Positions 27,188-36,726 are shown, numbered from the stretch's first letter. The stretch: 64,000 nucleotides of DNA from Gammaproteobacteria bacterium (GCA_009929855.1 RZZN01000001.1:1-64000), one strand, 5' to 3'. Notes: generated by a model from the sequence alone, not told the origin. Numbers and translations are program-made.

Positions 27188-30100
27188 ATGAATGTCCTGC
27201 TGCCGGAAACGGATCGCACCATCCTGAGCCAGTTCTTGACGCGTCAGGCAGGGTTCAAGCTCGACCTGGGTGTCGGCGAGGTCTCCTTGCTCGATCCGGA
27301 GCGCACCCTGCTCGACGCTGGAGGAGGCATTCCACAGCTCTGGGCGCGTGCCCATGACGCGCATGGCTATCACCAGGTGCCCTTGCCGATCCCCGGCCCG
27401 CCCGGCGAGACGCGACTCAGCGTGCGACTGGAGGCCGCGGGCGTGCTGGTCATGAGTCTCGACGGGGTCGATTGGCTCACCATCGCCGCGGACGCCGATG
27501 CACCCTACACACCGGTCGGCCAGATCCTGCTCGCCTGCGGGGCGGAGACCCTCGCGCGGTGCCGCTCGCTGCACGGGATCAAGACCCTGGAAATCTTGTT
27601 CGACCCCAAGCTGCGCGCATTCGCCTGGCCCGCCGATCCCGCGGCGGTCACGCATCTGGCACTGCGTGGCTGCCGCGCACTGACCGACCTGCACGCACTC
27701 GCCGATCACCCGGGCCTGACCCATCTGACGCTGGCCGGCTGCGCGACGCTGGTCGAGGCGACCCCACTGGCCCGCCTCGGCGAGCTGGAGGCACTCGATC
27801 TCACGGGCAATGATGCGCTGGAGACGCTCGCCTTGACCAGCTTGCCCAATCTGTCGCGTCTGCGCCTCTTCCAGTGTGGCGCGCTGAGCGGTCTGGAGCT
27901 GCGCACCCTCCCCCGGTTGAGCACGCTGGAGATCACCTGCTGCCGCAGTCTGCAGCATCTCGCGCTGCACCAGCTTCCGGCGCTGACGCGGCTGAGCCTG
28001 CGCTGGTGTCGATCACTGGTCAGCGCGAGCCCGCTCGCGACCCTGACCAACCTCACCGAGCTCGACCTGTCCGGTTGCGCGGGCCTGCAGACCCTGGCGC
28101 CATTCTACAAGTTGATCCGCTTGCGGCGTCTGTCGCTCGCCGATTGTCGCGGGATCAGCAGTCTGGCGCCGCTGTCGCGACTGGGCGCGCTCACCGAGCT
28201 CGACCTGACCGGCTGTCACGGGCTGCGCACTCTCCAGCCACTGGCGGCGCTGACCGGGCTGACCGATCTGGATCTCTCGGGGCTCGGTGAGCTGAACGAT
28301 CTTGCGCCTCTGACCCCACTGCTGCAGCTGCGCGATCTGAAGCTGGCGAGTTGCCACGCGCTCACCAGCCTGGCGCCCCTGGCCGGACTGGCGGCACTCG
28401 AGCGTCTGGATCTATCGGATTGCCAATCACTCACGCAGTTGGGACCGCTCGCTGGCTTGAGCGCACTGACCCGACTCGACCTCTCCGACTGCCCGGCAAT
28501 CGTGAATCTCGAGCCGCTGTCGAGCCTATCCGGTCTGCGCGATCTGCGCCTGGCACGCTGCACCGCGCTGGCGACACTCTTTCCGGTGTCGCGCCTGACC
28601 CGGCTGCGCCGACTCGATCTGTCGGGGGCGACCGCCATCAGCAATCTGGCGCCACTGACCGCGCTGGTCGAGCTGATCGACCTCGACCTCAGCGGCTGCA
28701 CCGGGGTGAGCAGTCTGGAGCCGCTGGCGCCGCTGGCCAAGCTGCTGAGTCTGAATCTGGCCGATGGCCGCTCGCTCAGCAGTCTGACACCGCTCGCTGG
28801 ATTGACCGCGCTGCGCGAGCTGGATCTGCGCCGCTGTCTCGCGCTCACCAGCATCGCCCCCTTGGCACGTCTGACCGAGCTGACCCGACTCGATCTCACG
28901 GGCTGTAGTTCGCTCACTGACGCCGCCGCGCTCGCCCAGCTGACCCGCCTGACGCGTCTGCGGCTCTCGGGCTGTCACTCGCTCACTCAGATCCCGCCAC
29001 TGACCGATCTGACAGCCCTGCGACGTCTGGCGTTGGATGAGTGCACCGGGATCACCCGTCTCGAGCTGGCCAGGCTGCCGCGCTTGAGCGGGTTGAATCT
29101 GCGTGGCTGCGCAGCGCTGCGCGCGCTGGATCTCGCCGACTTGCCCGCGCTCACCCAGCTGGGCCTCTCGCGCTGTGGCGCGCTGGCGACCCTGTCGCTG
29201 AGCGGACTCACCCGACTGAGCCGTCTGGATCTGGCCTGGCATTCCACCCTCGAGCGGCTGGTCCTGGCGAGACTGCCCGCGGTCACGGATCTGAATCTAG
29301 CCGGCTGCCGGTCACTGACCAACCTGTCGCTGTGCGAGCTGAGCGCGCTCAACCGCCTGACCCTCGCCGACTGCGGAGTGCTCAGCGGGTCACCGACCGA
29401 CCAATGGTCCGGCTTCCCGTTGCTGCGCCGGCTGGATCTGTCCGGATGCGAGATCCTGACCAGTCTCGAGCCTTTGGCACAGCTGCCGGCCCTGAGCGAG
29501 CTCGCGCTCGCGGGTTGGACCGGACTGACCGAGGTCGCGCCACTGGCCCGGATCCCGGGACTGCGCACACTGGATCTGAACGGCTGCTCGGCGGTGCGCG
29601 ATCTGGATCGACTCGCGACCCTGGAGCAATTGCGCGATCTGCGTCACGACATCGATCCTGGTGGCGCGGCCGCGGTGCTCGCGGCGAGTGCGCGCGCGCG
29701 CGGCGATCAGGCGCTGATCCTTGCCCATTGGCCGGACTGGCTTGCGCAGCTGCGCCGCGCGCGTGATCCCGCGCTCCTTGCGCAACGCTTGACCGAGGTG
29801 CTGGCGATGGGTCTGCGCGGCGGCGCGCACTCTTGGCCCGAGCGCGCCGCGGACCCGGCCCTGATCGATCTGCTGCACGCCATGCTGGAGGGCGGTGGGA
29901 TCGCCCCAGCGGTCTGGGCCGGGGTGATCGAGCTGGCCCTGGAGCTGGGTGATCCAGCGCTGCGCGCGCCGCTCGAATGCTTGGGCGCGACACTGGCGCC
30001 CACGGCCGACATGGATGTGCTGCTGCGCGCCTGGCTCGCGGGACTGTCGCGGGTCCCGGCGAGCGCGCGCGACTGGTCCATCGATCTGGCCACGCGCGTC

Positions 30101-30868
30101 ATCGAGCCATGGCGCGACACGCCATGGGCGCGCGAGCTGGCCCCGTCGATCGGCCTGTTCTTCGCCCGTCAAGGTCATGATGAAGGGGTGCGCGAATGGC
30201 TCGAGCATGCCACGCGCGCCGACCTCGGTGGCTGGCGCGAGCAGATGCAGTTGGCCCTGCTCGATTGGGAGCTGGATCGGCAGAGCCCCGAGGAGGTGAG
30301 CGCGCGCTTGTCGGAGATGACCAATCCGACGCTGCGTGACCGCGCCTGGGAGCGCTTCGCCCTGCGGCTGGCCGAGTCGGCGCCACGGGCGGCGGCGCGC
30401 GCACTCGCGGCGATCAGCGATGACACACGCCAGCTCGCGCTGGCGCGACGCCTGCTCGCGATCCCGGCATTCACCGGCCATCTCGAGGCGGACGCCGAGC
30501 TGCTGCTCGCGCTCGAGCAGGATCCAGCCGGTCTGCTGGATCTAGTCAACGCCTTGGTAGAGCAGACACCCGCCTCGCCGCTCATCGAGGAGCTTGCCAC
30601 CCAGCTCACACCAGGCGTGCGGCGGCTCGCCGGGGCGGCCGAGTTGATCCGTGACGCACTCGCTCGACCGCCCTTGATCGAGGCCCTGGGTCAGCGCCGT
30701 TGCGAACACTTCGCCGACCACACACTCGCTGACATGGACCGGGTGAGCGCGATCGTCCAACGTGGATTGCTCGAGACGCTCCACGCCGAGGGTTGGCTGG
30801 AGGCGGATGCGATCGGCGCGCTTCGCGATCAACTCATCGGCCCCGCCAGCGGAGCGCGGGAGCAATGA
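27188..30868 (+). CDS. Giant leucine-rich-repeat protein, 29 repeats, coupled to a STAND NTPase
   Basis: A 1226-residue protein without a signal peptide. Residues 1-150 are a non-repeat N-terminal part. About residues 150-820 hold 29 complete repeats of 22-23 residues with the pattern L..LdLsgC..L..L.pLa.L..L, most with a Cys after the LdLsg strand. Residues 820-1226 are helical and Ala/Leu/Arg-rich. The ATG at 27188 is the likely start, after a region unlike the rest. Its stop overlaps the start of the following NTPase gene (ATGA), so the two are translationally coupled. LRRs usually bind proteins; here they may sense a ligand for the NTPase. Function is not established. Confidence 0.88.
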   Translation: MNVLLPETDRTILSQFLTRQAGFKLDLGVGEVSLLDPERTLLDAGGGIPQLWARAHDAHGYHQVPLPIPGPPGETRLSVRLEAAGVLVMSLDGVDWLTIAADADAPYTPVGQILLACGAETLARCRSLHGIKTLEILFDPKLRAFAWPADPAAVTHLALRGCRALTDLHALADHPGLTHLTLAGCATLVEATPLARLGELEALDLTGNDALETLALTSLPNLSRLRLFQCGALSGLELRTLPRLSTLEITCCRSLQHLALHQLPALTRLSLRWCRSLVSASPLATLTNLTELDLSGCAGLQTLAPFYKLIRLRRLSLADCRGISSLAPLSRLGALTELDLTGCHGLRTLQPLAALTGLTDLDLSGLGELNDLAPLTPLLQLRDLKLASCHALTSLAPLAGLAALERLDLSDCQSLTQLGPLAGLSALTRLDLSDCPAIVNLEPLSSLSGLRDLRLARCTALATLFPVSRLTRLRRLDLSGATAISNLAPLTALVELIDLDLSGCTGVSSLEPLAPLAKLLSLNLADGRSLSSLTPLAGLTALRELDLRRCLALTSIAPLARLTELTRLDLTGCSSLTDAAALAQLTRLTRLRLSGCHSLTQIPPLTDLTALRRLALDECTGITRLELARLPRLSGLNLRGCAALRALDLADLPALTQLGLSRCGALATLSLSGLTRLSRLDLAWHSTLERLVLARLPAVTDLNLAGCRSLTNLSLCELSALNRLTLADCGVLSGSPTDQWSGFPLLRRLDLSGCEILTSLEPLAQLPALSELALAGWTGLTEVAPLARIPGLRTLDLNGCSAVRDLDRLATLEQLRDLRHDIDPGGAAAVLAASARARGDQALILAHWPDWLAQLRRARDPALLAQRLTEVLAMGLRGGAHSWPERAADPALIDLLHAMLEGGGIAPAVWAGVIELALELGDPALRAPLECLGATLAPTADMDVLLRAWLAGLSRVPASARDWSIDLATRVIEPWRDTPWARELAPSIGLFFARQGHDEGVREWLEHATRADLGGWREQMQLALLDWELDRQSPEEVSARLSEMTNPTLRDRAWERFALRLAESAPRAAARALAAISDDTRQLALARRLLAIPAFTGHLEADAELLLALEQDPAGLLDLVNALVEQTPASPLIEELATQLTPGVRRLAGAAELIRDALARPPLIEALGQRRCEHFADHTLADMDRVSAIVQRGLLETLHAEGWLEADAIGALRDQLIGPASGAREQ

Positions 30869-32559
30869 GCGGGAACGACACGCACGACAAGTACTTTCGC
30901 GGGCGTGAACGCGAGCTGGCCCAGCTCCTCGACGATCTCAGCGAGCCGAGCGGTATCCTGATGCTGTGGGGCGCGCCCGGTATCGGCAAGAGCGCGCTCT
31001 TGGCCTGGCTCATCCAGATCCTGCGCCAGGAGGACACGAGCGACGCGGCGCACACGCTCGCCCAACCCCCTGGCGAGCGGCCGCAGGTCACGCCGATCGT
31101 CTATTTCATCACCCGTGAGCAGCCGGGCAACCGGGCCGAGCGGGTGCTCGCCAGCCTCAACCAAGATCTCGAGTCGCTTTTTCCGACTGGCCTGCCGACC
31201 CAGGGCGCCGCGTCCGAGCTGGCACTCAACCTGGCCTGGCGCCTGGCCGCGGTCGCGTCGCGGCTCGCGCCCGACCAACGGATCCTGCTCTGCGTCGATG
31301 CACTGGATGAGGCCGCCGACACGCCCGAGCTGCTCGATCTCCTGCCCAAGACGCTGCCGCCCGGGATCCTCGGGCTCTATGCCGCCCGCCCACACCCACT
31401 GGTGCAGGAGCGGCTCGCTGACCGAATCGATCGCACCCTGCGCCGCACGCGCTGGCTCGATGCGCTGGCGACCTCGGCGATGTGCGAGCTGCTGGCGGAT
31501 CGTTTGGACGACAGCATCCTCCACCCGGATGACCGCGCGGCGCTCCTCGCCCGCGCCGCGGGCAACCCACGCTATCTGGAGCTCGCCTGCGCGGCACTCG
31601 CCACCGGCACGACGACCCGCGACGCGGTATTGCGACTGCCCCATGCGCTGCGCGAGCACTATGAGATCGCCTGGAAACCAATCGGGCGCGCGCCCGGCGC
31701 GCATGACCTGCTCTGCGTGCTCGCCGTGGCTGGCGAGGCACTCGACGATGAGATCATGATCGATCTGCTGGAGTGCCGACGCGCCGAGCTCGAGGGACGG
31801 TTGCTGCCAGTCTGTATCGAGCTCCTGCTCGCGCAGCCGCTCGAGTCCAGGCGCGACCCCGCGCCGACCATCCGCCCCGCCTATCGACTCTTCCATGCGT
31901 CGCTGGGTGATTATCTGAGCGAGCGCTTCCCCGAGGACTTGGAGCGTTACTCCGAGCGCTTTGCCGACTGGTGCCTCAACTGGAGGGACTACACTGGCGC
32001 GCGCCGCGATTATGCGCTGCGCCATGGGGCCCGCCATCTCGATGACTCCGTTCGGCGCGCGCGCACGCGCGCCGATCTGGCCATCGCGGCACAACGCCTC
32101 GAGCAGCTGTGCGCGCTGGTCGAGGATCCCTCGTGGCGCGAGGCACTGGCCAGGCTTGCGGGCGGCACCGAGACCTTGCGCCAAGCCCTGCGCATCGCGC
32201 AACGTCGCCTGCTCGAGGCGCGTCCAGACGGGTCGGGGCTCGCTCGCTTCGTCGCCCAGGCGCGCCTGCTCCAGGAGGAGAACGACCGGCTCTATGCGCG
32301 CGGGCTGGCGGCGCTCGACGCGCTCGCGCATGACGCAACGACCCAGGATCTCGAGCGGGTGACCGATCTGGCGCGGATCGGTGCCGACCCGGCGGAGCGC
32401 GTCCTGCTGGTGCTGCGCGCACTCTGGTCACTGCGTTCGTCGCCTGGACCGCTCCCGGCCCACGTACACGAATCGGTCTCAGGCTGGCTCGATGAGGCCG
32501 ACGACCCGACGCTGCGCGCACTCTGGCGCGAGACACTCGCCCGTGAGGATTTGGTCTAG
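30865..32559 (+). CDS. STAND/NACHT-like AAA+ NTPase
   Basis: A 564-residue cytoplasmic ATPase. The P-loop is in GAPGIGKSALLAWL (about residue 36) and the Walker B in RILLCVDALDEA (about residue 145). This is followed by a winged-helix-like part (YRLFHASLGDYLSERFP) and a helical C-terminus, an order typical of STAND signalling ATPases. No effector domain (TIR, nuclease, protease or transmembrane) is visible. It starts inside the stop codon of the LRR gene and so probably works with it, like an NLR receptor split over two proteins. This last step is inference. Confidence 0.82.
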   Translation: MSGNDTHDKYFRGRERELAQLLDDLSEPSGILMLWGAPGIGKSALLAWLIQILRQEDTSDAAHTLAQPPGERPQVTPIVYFITREQPGNRAERVLASLNQDLESLFPTGLPTQGAASELALNLAWRLAAVASRLAPDQRILLCVDALDEAADTPELLDLLPKTLPPGILGLYAARPHPLVQERLADRIDRTLRRTRWLDALATSAMCELLADRLDDSILHPDDRAALLARAAGNPRYLELACAALATGTTTRDAVLRLPHALREHYEIAWKPIGRAPGAHDLLCVLAVAGEALDDEIMIDLLECRRAELEGRLLPVCIELLLAQPLESRRDPAPTIRPAYRLFHASLGDYLSERFPEDLERYSERFADWCLNWRDYTGARRDYALRHGARHLDDSVRRARTRADLAIAAQRLEQLCALVEDPSWREALARLAGGTETLRQALRIAQRRLLEARPDGSGLARFVAQARLLQEENDRLYARGLAALDALAHDATTQDLERVTDLARIGADPAERVLLVLRALWSLRSSPGPLPAHVHESVSGWLDEADDPTLRALWRETLAREDLV

Positions 32560-32651
32560 AATCTTAAAGCTGCGATCGATGTCGAGCGATCCGTGCCTGC
32601 GTGTGATCGCCACGCGAGCCGCCTAACCGACACACCTGGAGGAGCACAGAC

Positions 32652-33674
32652 GTGCGCCATTCTCTGATCCTTGCGCTCGGCATCAGCGCGCTCCTTGGTC
32701 CGATCGCGCACGCCGCCGACCCCACCGGTGTCGTGCGTATCCTGACCATCCCCGGAGCGGCCGAGGTGCTCGTCGACGACACGCTCAGGGGCCGCTCACC
32801 AAGCTCGATGCAAGAGCACTTCATGATCCATCTGGCCCCGGGCGACTACCGCATCGGTGCGCGCAAGGACGGCTTCGACCCGGTCGAGCGCCAAGTCCTG
32901 GTCACCGCCGGGACCGACCAGACCATCCGGCTCAACCTCGCCCCGGAGATCAGGATGATCAGCATCGCGGGCGGTTGTTTCCTGATGGGCAGCGCGCTGG
33001 ATGAGCCGGAGCGGGATGAGGACGAGGGACCACAGCACCAAGTCTGCGTTCCAACCTTCGAGATCGGTCAGCGTGAGGTGACCTTTGCCGACTGGGACGC
33101 ATGCGTGAACGATCAAGCCTGTGACAAAAACCCGTCCGATGGCGGCTGGGGCCGGGGCGAGCACCCGGTGATGAACGTCTCCTGGAACGACATCCAGGAT
33201 TATCTGCGTTGGCTCAATCGTCTCACCGGCCAGGGTTATCGGTTACCCAGCGAGGCCGAGTGGGAGTATGCCGCGCGCGCTGGCACCAGCACGCCCTTCA
33301 GCACCGGCACCTGCATCGACACCAGCCAGGCCAATCACGATGGCACCTTTGCATACGACAAATGCCCGGCGAGCAGTGGCGGCGGTCTCGGGCGCACGGT
33401 CGCGGTCGGCAGTTATCCGCCCAACCCGTGGAATCTGCTGGATATGCACGGAAATGTCAGCGAACTGACCGCAGATTGCTGGAACGAGGACTATACGGGG
33501 GCGCCGACCGATGGCAGCGCCTGGCTGACGGGCAACTGTGCCTATCGCGTGATGCGTGGAGGCTCCTGGAACGGCTATGCCAGTGATCTGCGCTCGGCCT
33601 TTCGATGCCGGGTCGGACCCAGTTTCAGCCATCGCGGTATCGGCTTCAGGCTCGCCCGCACACCCACGCAATGA
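32652..33674 (+). CDS. Exported PEGA-domain protein with FGE-sulfatase fold
   Basis: A 340-residue protein with a signal peptide (LILALGISALLGPIAHAA). A PEGA domain (about residues 25-100, VEVDG-like AAEVLVDDTLRGRSP) is followed by a formylglycine-generating-enzyme-like domain: GGCFLMGS, QREVTFADWDAC, HPVMNVSWNDIQDYLRWLN, YRLPSEAEWEYAARAG, NLLDMHGNVSELT and RGGSW...GFRLAR. The copper-binding Cys pair of true FGE is not found in the C-terminal segment, so a binding rather than catalytic role is likely. GTG start after GGAGGAG. It is 92 bases downstream of the NTPase. Confidence 0.85.
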   Translation: MRHSLILALGISALLGPIAHAADPTGVVRILTIPGAAEVLVDDTLRGRSPSSMQEHFMIHLAPGDYRIGARKDGFDPVERQVLVTAGTDQTIRLNLAPEIRMISIAGGCFLMGSALDEPERDEDEGPQHQVCVPTFEIGQREVTFADWDACVNDQACDKNPSDGGWGRGEHPVMNVSWNDIQDYLRWLNRLTGQGYRLPSEAEWEYAARAGTSTPFSTGTCIDTSQANHDGTFAYDKCPASSGGGLGRTVAVGSYPPNPWNLLDMHGNVSELTADCWNEDYTGAPTDGSAWLTGNCAYRVMRGGSWNGYASDLRSAFRCRVGPSFSHRGIGFRLARTPTQ

Positions 33675-33690
33675 CAAGGCGCTGAGGTCG

Positions 33691-33719
33691 GCGCGGCGCT
33701 GATCCGCTCAGCGCCGCGC
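33691..33719. terminator. Bidirectional hairpin terminator
   Basis: GCGCGGCGCTGA (33691-33702) and TCAGCGCCGCGC (33708-33719) form a perfect 12-bp stem with a five-base loop. It stands exactly between the convergent PEGA-FGE gene and the multiheme cytochrome gene, so it can serve both. Confidence 0.75.
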
Positions 33720-33730
33720 GACCATCATAC

Positions 33731-35725
33731 TCAGGCTCCCGAAAGCATCCCAAAATATCCCTGCAAGACCAGCGCGGCCAAGATGACCCCGAAGACGATC
33801 ATCCAACCGGTGAGCTTGCGACCGATGCGACGCGCCCGCTCCGAGGGCGGCTTGACCAGATAGCGCTCCAGCTCCCCGCTCGCCTTCAGCCGCTCGTACT
33901 CCAGTGCATGCTCATGCTTGAACTCCTCCAGCGGCACCGCGCCGGTGGCCATGACGGTGTCCATCGGCCATTTCTCGGGACGGAAGTGCACGTTGAAATA
34001 ATGCACGGTGAAGAGGAAGACCGCGGCCAGGATCGCCTCCTCGGCATGCACGATGGTCGCCACGTTGAACACCCAGCCCGGCAGGATGCTGGCGGTGATG
34101 ATCGGGAACCAGAGCATCAGACCGCTCAGACCGATGATGAACATGCCCCAGAAGGGCGCCCAGTAGTCGAATTTTTCCCAATAGGACCAACGGTCAAATT
34201 TGGGCCTGGGGGCAAACCCGAAGAACCACTTGAACATGGCCCCGATATCGCGGAGATCCTGCCAGTTCGGCACCATCGAGGTCGGACCCAGCCATCTGAA
34301 TCGCCCGCCGGAGCGGATGACATGGATGAGCACGGCCATCAGATGGCCGAAGAAGATGCCCGCGAAGGTCACGGCGGCGACCCGGTGGATGACCGCCGCC
34401 ACCTGCGGACCACCGAGCAGATTCATCACATAGCGGGCCCAGGCCTGCTCGGCGAAGAGCACCGCGGTCCCGGTCAGGACCAGCACCATGACGGCGACGG
34501 CCAGCACCCCGTGGGCGACCCGCCAACCGAGACTGAAGCGGCGGAAATAGACCTGGGGCGGATGGTCCGGATCCTCCCGATAGCCCTTGCCGGCCTTGCG
34601 CTCGCGCCACTCGCGATAGATCCACAGCAGCATGTGGGTCCAGAAGAAGAGAAAGACACCGATGATCAGCGCCTCCATGAAGCGCGCGGCGATCCACATC
34701 TCAGGGAAATTCTCGAAGTCATTGGCATCGCCGTGCGCATGGAAGCCGAGGAAGCCCTCGGGCGCGCCCTCGTGACACTGACGACAGGTCTCCAGACGAT
34801 TGTCCGGGTGGACCCGCGAGCCCGGATCCTTGACATCCATGATGCCGTGACTGCCATGACAGTCATAACACTTGGCGGTATGGGTATAGCCCAGACGCAC
34901 CACCTGACCGTGGTATGAGCGCTCGTAGGTCTTGACCTGCTTGGCATGACAGCTTCCGCAGTTCTCGGTGATGGCGAGCTTGACCTTGGTCTGATCGGGT
35001 GAGTCGATATGGTGCGGGGTATGACAGTCTGAGCAGGTGGCGGCGCCGGCCTCGCCCCGCTCGATCAGGGCCATGCCATGGACCGATTGGGTGTAGTGCG
35101 CCTGCTCTTGCTCGTGACAACGGCCGCAGACCTCGTGATTGAGCATCCGCGACTCGGCGCGCGCGGCGCTGCCTGCGGTGCCGATCTGGTGCCCTTCGTG
35201 ACAGTCGTAGCAGGTGGCATTGGTGCGCGACTGGTCCATCAGATTGGGCCGCGCATGGACTGAATTCATATAGCCGTCGATCTGCGCGAGCACCACGTCG
35301 AGACGCCGATAGTGGGGCTCGGCGCTGCCATGCTGGGCCTCCGCGATCTTGATGTGACAGGCCACGCAGCCGATGCTCTTGGGCAGCGGGATCTCGTGAG
35401 TGGCCTTGGTGACGCTGTTGTGACAGCCCACACAGGGCAGGTTCCCATGCACGCTGTGCTCGAAACGCTCGCGATCGATATAGATGTTGACCACGGTGCC
35501 ATCTTCGCGCTCCGAGGTCTTGTCGTCCTCGTCGTTGTGGCAGCGCAGACAGCGCGCATTCGGGATCTTCGGCAGATCGAGGAGCTTGACGAGATCCAGT
35601 GGCGCGGCGGACGCAGGTGGGTCGGCCGGCGTGCTCCGCGCGGACGCGCTCACGAGCATCAGGACCAGCATGGTCAGTAGGAGCCGTGACATCCATTCAC
35701 GACGACAGAGCGATCCAAGGATCAT
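33731..35725 (-). CDS. Nonaheme cytochrome c fused to a b561-type membrane domain (CbcL-like)
   Basis: A 664-residue protein with a signal peptide (SRLLLTMLVLMLVSASARS), nine CXXCH heme-c motifs in the first half (CLRCH, CVGCH, CVACH, CYDCH, CGRCH, CSDCH, CGSCH, CYDCH, CRQCH) and a C-terminal cytochrome b561/FdnI-type domain with four or five membrane helices and several His ligands. The same architecture is known for CbcL, an inner-membrane quinol oxidase of Geobacter used in extracellular electron transfer. Start: ATG 35725 has a G-rich ribosome site; ATG 35692 is an alternative. It stands alone, with no outer-membrane conduit beside it. Confidence 0.85.
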   Translation of the reverse strand: MILGSLCRREWMSRLLLTMLVLMLVSASARSTPADPPASAAPLDLVKLLDLPKIPNARCLRCHNDEDDKTSEREDGTVVNIYIDRERFEHSVHGNLPCVGCHNSVTKATHEIPLPKSIGCVACHIKIAEAQHGSAEPHYRRLDVVLAQIDGYMNSVHARPNLMDQSRTNATCYDCHEGHQIGTAGSAARAESRMLNHEVCGRCHEQEQAHYTQSVHGMALIERGEAGAATCSDCHTPHHIDSPDQTKVKLAITENCGSCHAKQVKTYERSYHGQVVRLGYTHTAKCYDCHGSHGIMDVKDPGSRVHPDNRLETCRQCHEGAPEGFLGFHAHGDANDFENFPEMWIAARFMEALIIGVFLFFWTHMLLWIYREWRERKAGKGYREDPDHPPQVYFRRFSLGWRVAHGVLAVAVMVLVLTGTAVLFAEQAWARYVMNLLGGPQVAAVIHRVAAVTFAGIFFGHLMAVLIHVIRSGGRFRWLGPTSMVPNWQDLRDIGAMFKWFFGFAPRPKFDRWSYWEKFDYWAPFWGMFIIGLSGLMLWFPIITASILPGWVFNVATIVHAEEAILAAVFLFTVHYFNVHFRPEKWPMDTVMATGAVPLEEFKHEHALEYERLKASGELERYLVKPPSERARRIGRKLTGWMIVFGVILAALVLQGYFGMLSGA

Positions 35726-36039
35726 CGATGATCGTCCCCCCAGCCAGATGTTGACGACAGGGCCACGACGAGTCGGGTTCGTCGCGACACGACAACAGCG
35801 ACGGGACGCGGTGCTGCATTCGCCCGGTCGATGCAGAGTGTATTCGGCATCGGCGCGCATGGTTATACCATCGTCGCCCGCGCTCCAACAGGGCATCATG
35901 TCAACTTGCGCGCGATGCGGTCGTGCCGGCTCGGCACTCAAGAGTCCCCTCACCCCCCTGGGCTGACCCACGACCGATCGCCTCCAGTCGCGTGCGCGTG
36001 GCACAATCGGCGGTACAGATCTCGAGCCGAGACGCGTCC

Positions 36040-36486
36040 ATGAGCAGCGCCGACCACGCCATCCATCCCTATCTCGTCGCCTTTCGCGGCTCCTTCACCG
36101 CCGCCTTGCGCTGGCCGCAGCTCGACGCGCTCTGGGCGCGGATCGACGCGTGCGCCGACGCCGGTTGGTTCATCTATGCCGTCGGCGAGCCACCGCCGCT
36201 GCGCCCGACCGATGCCGAGGGGGTGAGGGCCTTCATCACCGAGATCGACCAACTCCTGCACGCCGAGCATCGCGAGGACTATTGCGGCATCGTCTATGCC
36301 GATGACCCACAGGCACCGACATTCGTCAAGATCTATGACCCGGGCAACCTCGGGGTGGTCTGCGGCTTCAGCGACTCACCACCCTTGCCCGGTTGGGTCA
36401 TGAGCTTGATCCCACCGATCGATCTGCCGAGCACGCGCCCGCCGCCCCGCAATCGCCGTCGGTGGTGGCAGCGTCTGTTCGGATGA
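36040..36486 (+). CDS. Conserved-looking protein of unknown function
   Basis: A 148-residue soluble protein. The N-terminal half has a WPQLDALWARIDACADAGWFIYAVGE segment split by normal turns, and the C-terminal half has FVKIYDPGNLGVVCGFSDSPPLPGW and a basic proline-rich tail (PPPRNRRRWWQRLFG). I do not recognise the family. It lies between the divergent cytochrome gene and the ppk pair. Its regular composition supports a real gene. Confidence 0.65.
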   Translation: MSSADHAIHPYLVAFRGSFTAALRWPQLDALWARIDACADAGWFIYAVGEPPPLRPTDAEGVRAFITEIDQLLHAEHREDYCGIVYADDPQAPTFVKIYDPGNLGVVCGFSDSPPLPGWVMSLIPPIDLPSTRPPPRNRRRWWQRLFG

Positions 36487-36637
36487 GGGCTCGGGACGTC
36501 TTGGGACCCCGCGCCGCGGTCGGCGCCATCACCTGGCCCCGGCGGGTGGCGACCGGCCCATCTCGATCAGGTTCCTCGACCGACATGCCGAATGGGTCTT
36601 TTTCGGCTTGCACTCAGCGATGACTCCAGGCACAGTT

Positions 36638-36655
36638 TTGTCATCATTTCGTCAT
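36638..36655 (+). promoter_or_regulatory. Pho-box-like site upstream of the ppk genes
   Basis: TTGTCAT-CATT-TCGTCAT: two seven-base direct repeats close to the PhoB half-site CTGTCAT, separated by four bases as in a Pho box. It ends 71 bases before the half-ppk start. This suggests phosphate-starvation control of the polyphosphate genes. No phoB gene lies in the window. Confidence 0.5.
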
Positions 36656-36726
36656 GAAGCCAGTGGCTTCGAGCGGACCAGATCAGAGCGCTTCGCCACT
36701 AGGACACGACCGCGCGAGACATCAGA

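Noticed and set aside
33555-33660. Variable region of a diversity-generating retroelement in the FGE-fold gene
   Set aside because: The C-terminal segment has the right fold, but no reverse transcriptase or template repeat was seen in the window and several codons do not fit adenine-only mutation.
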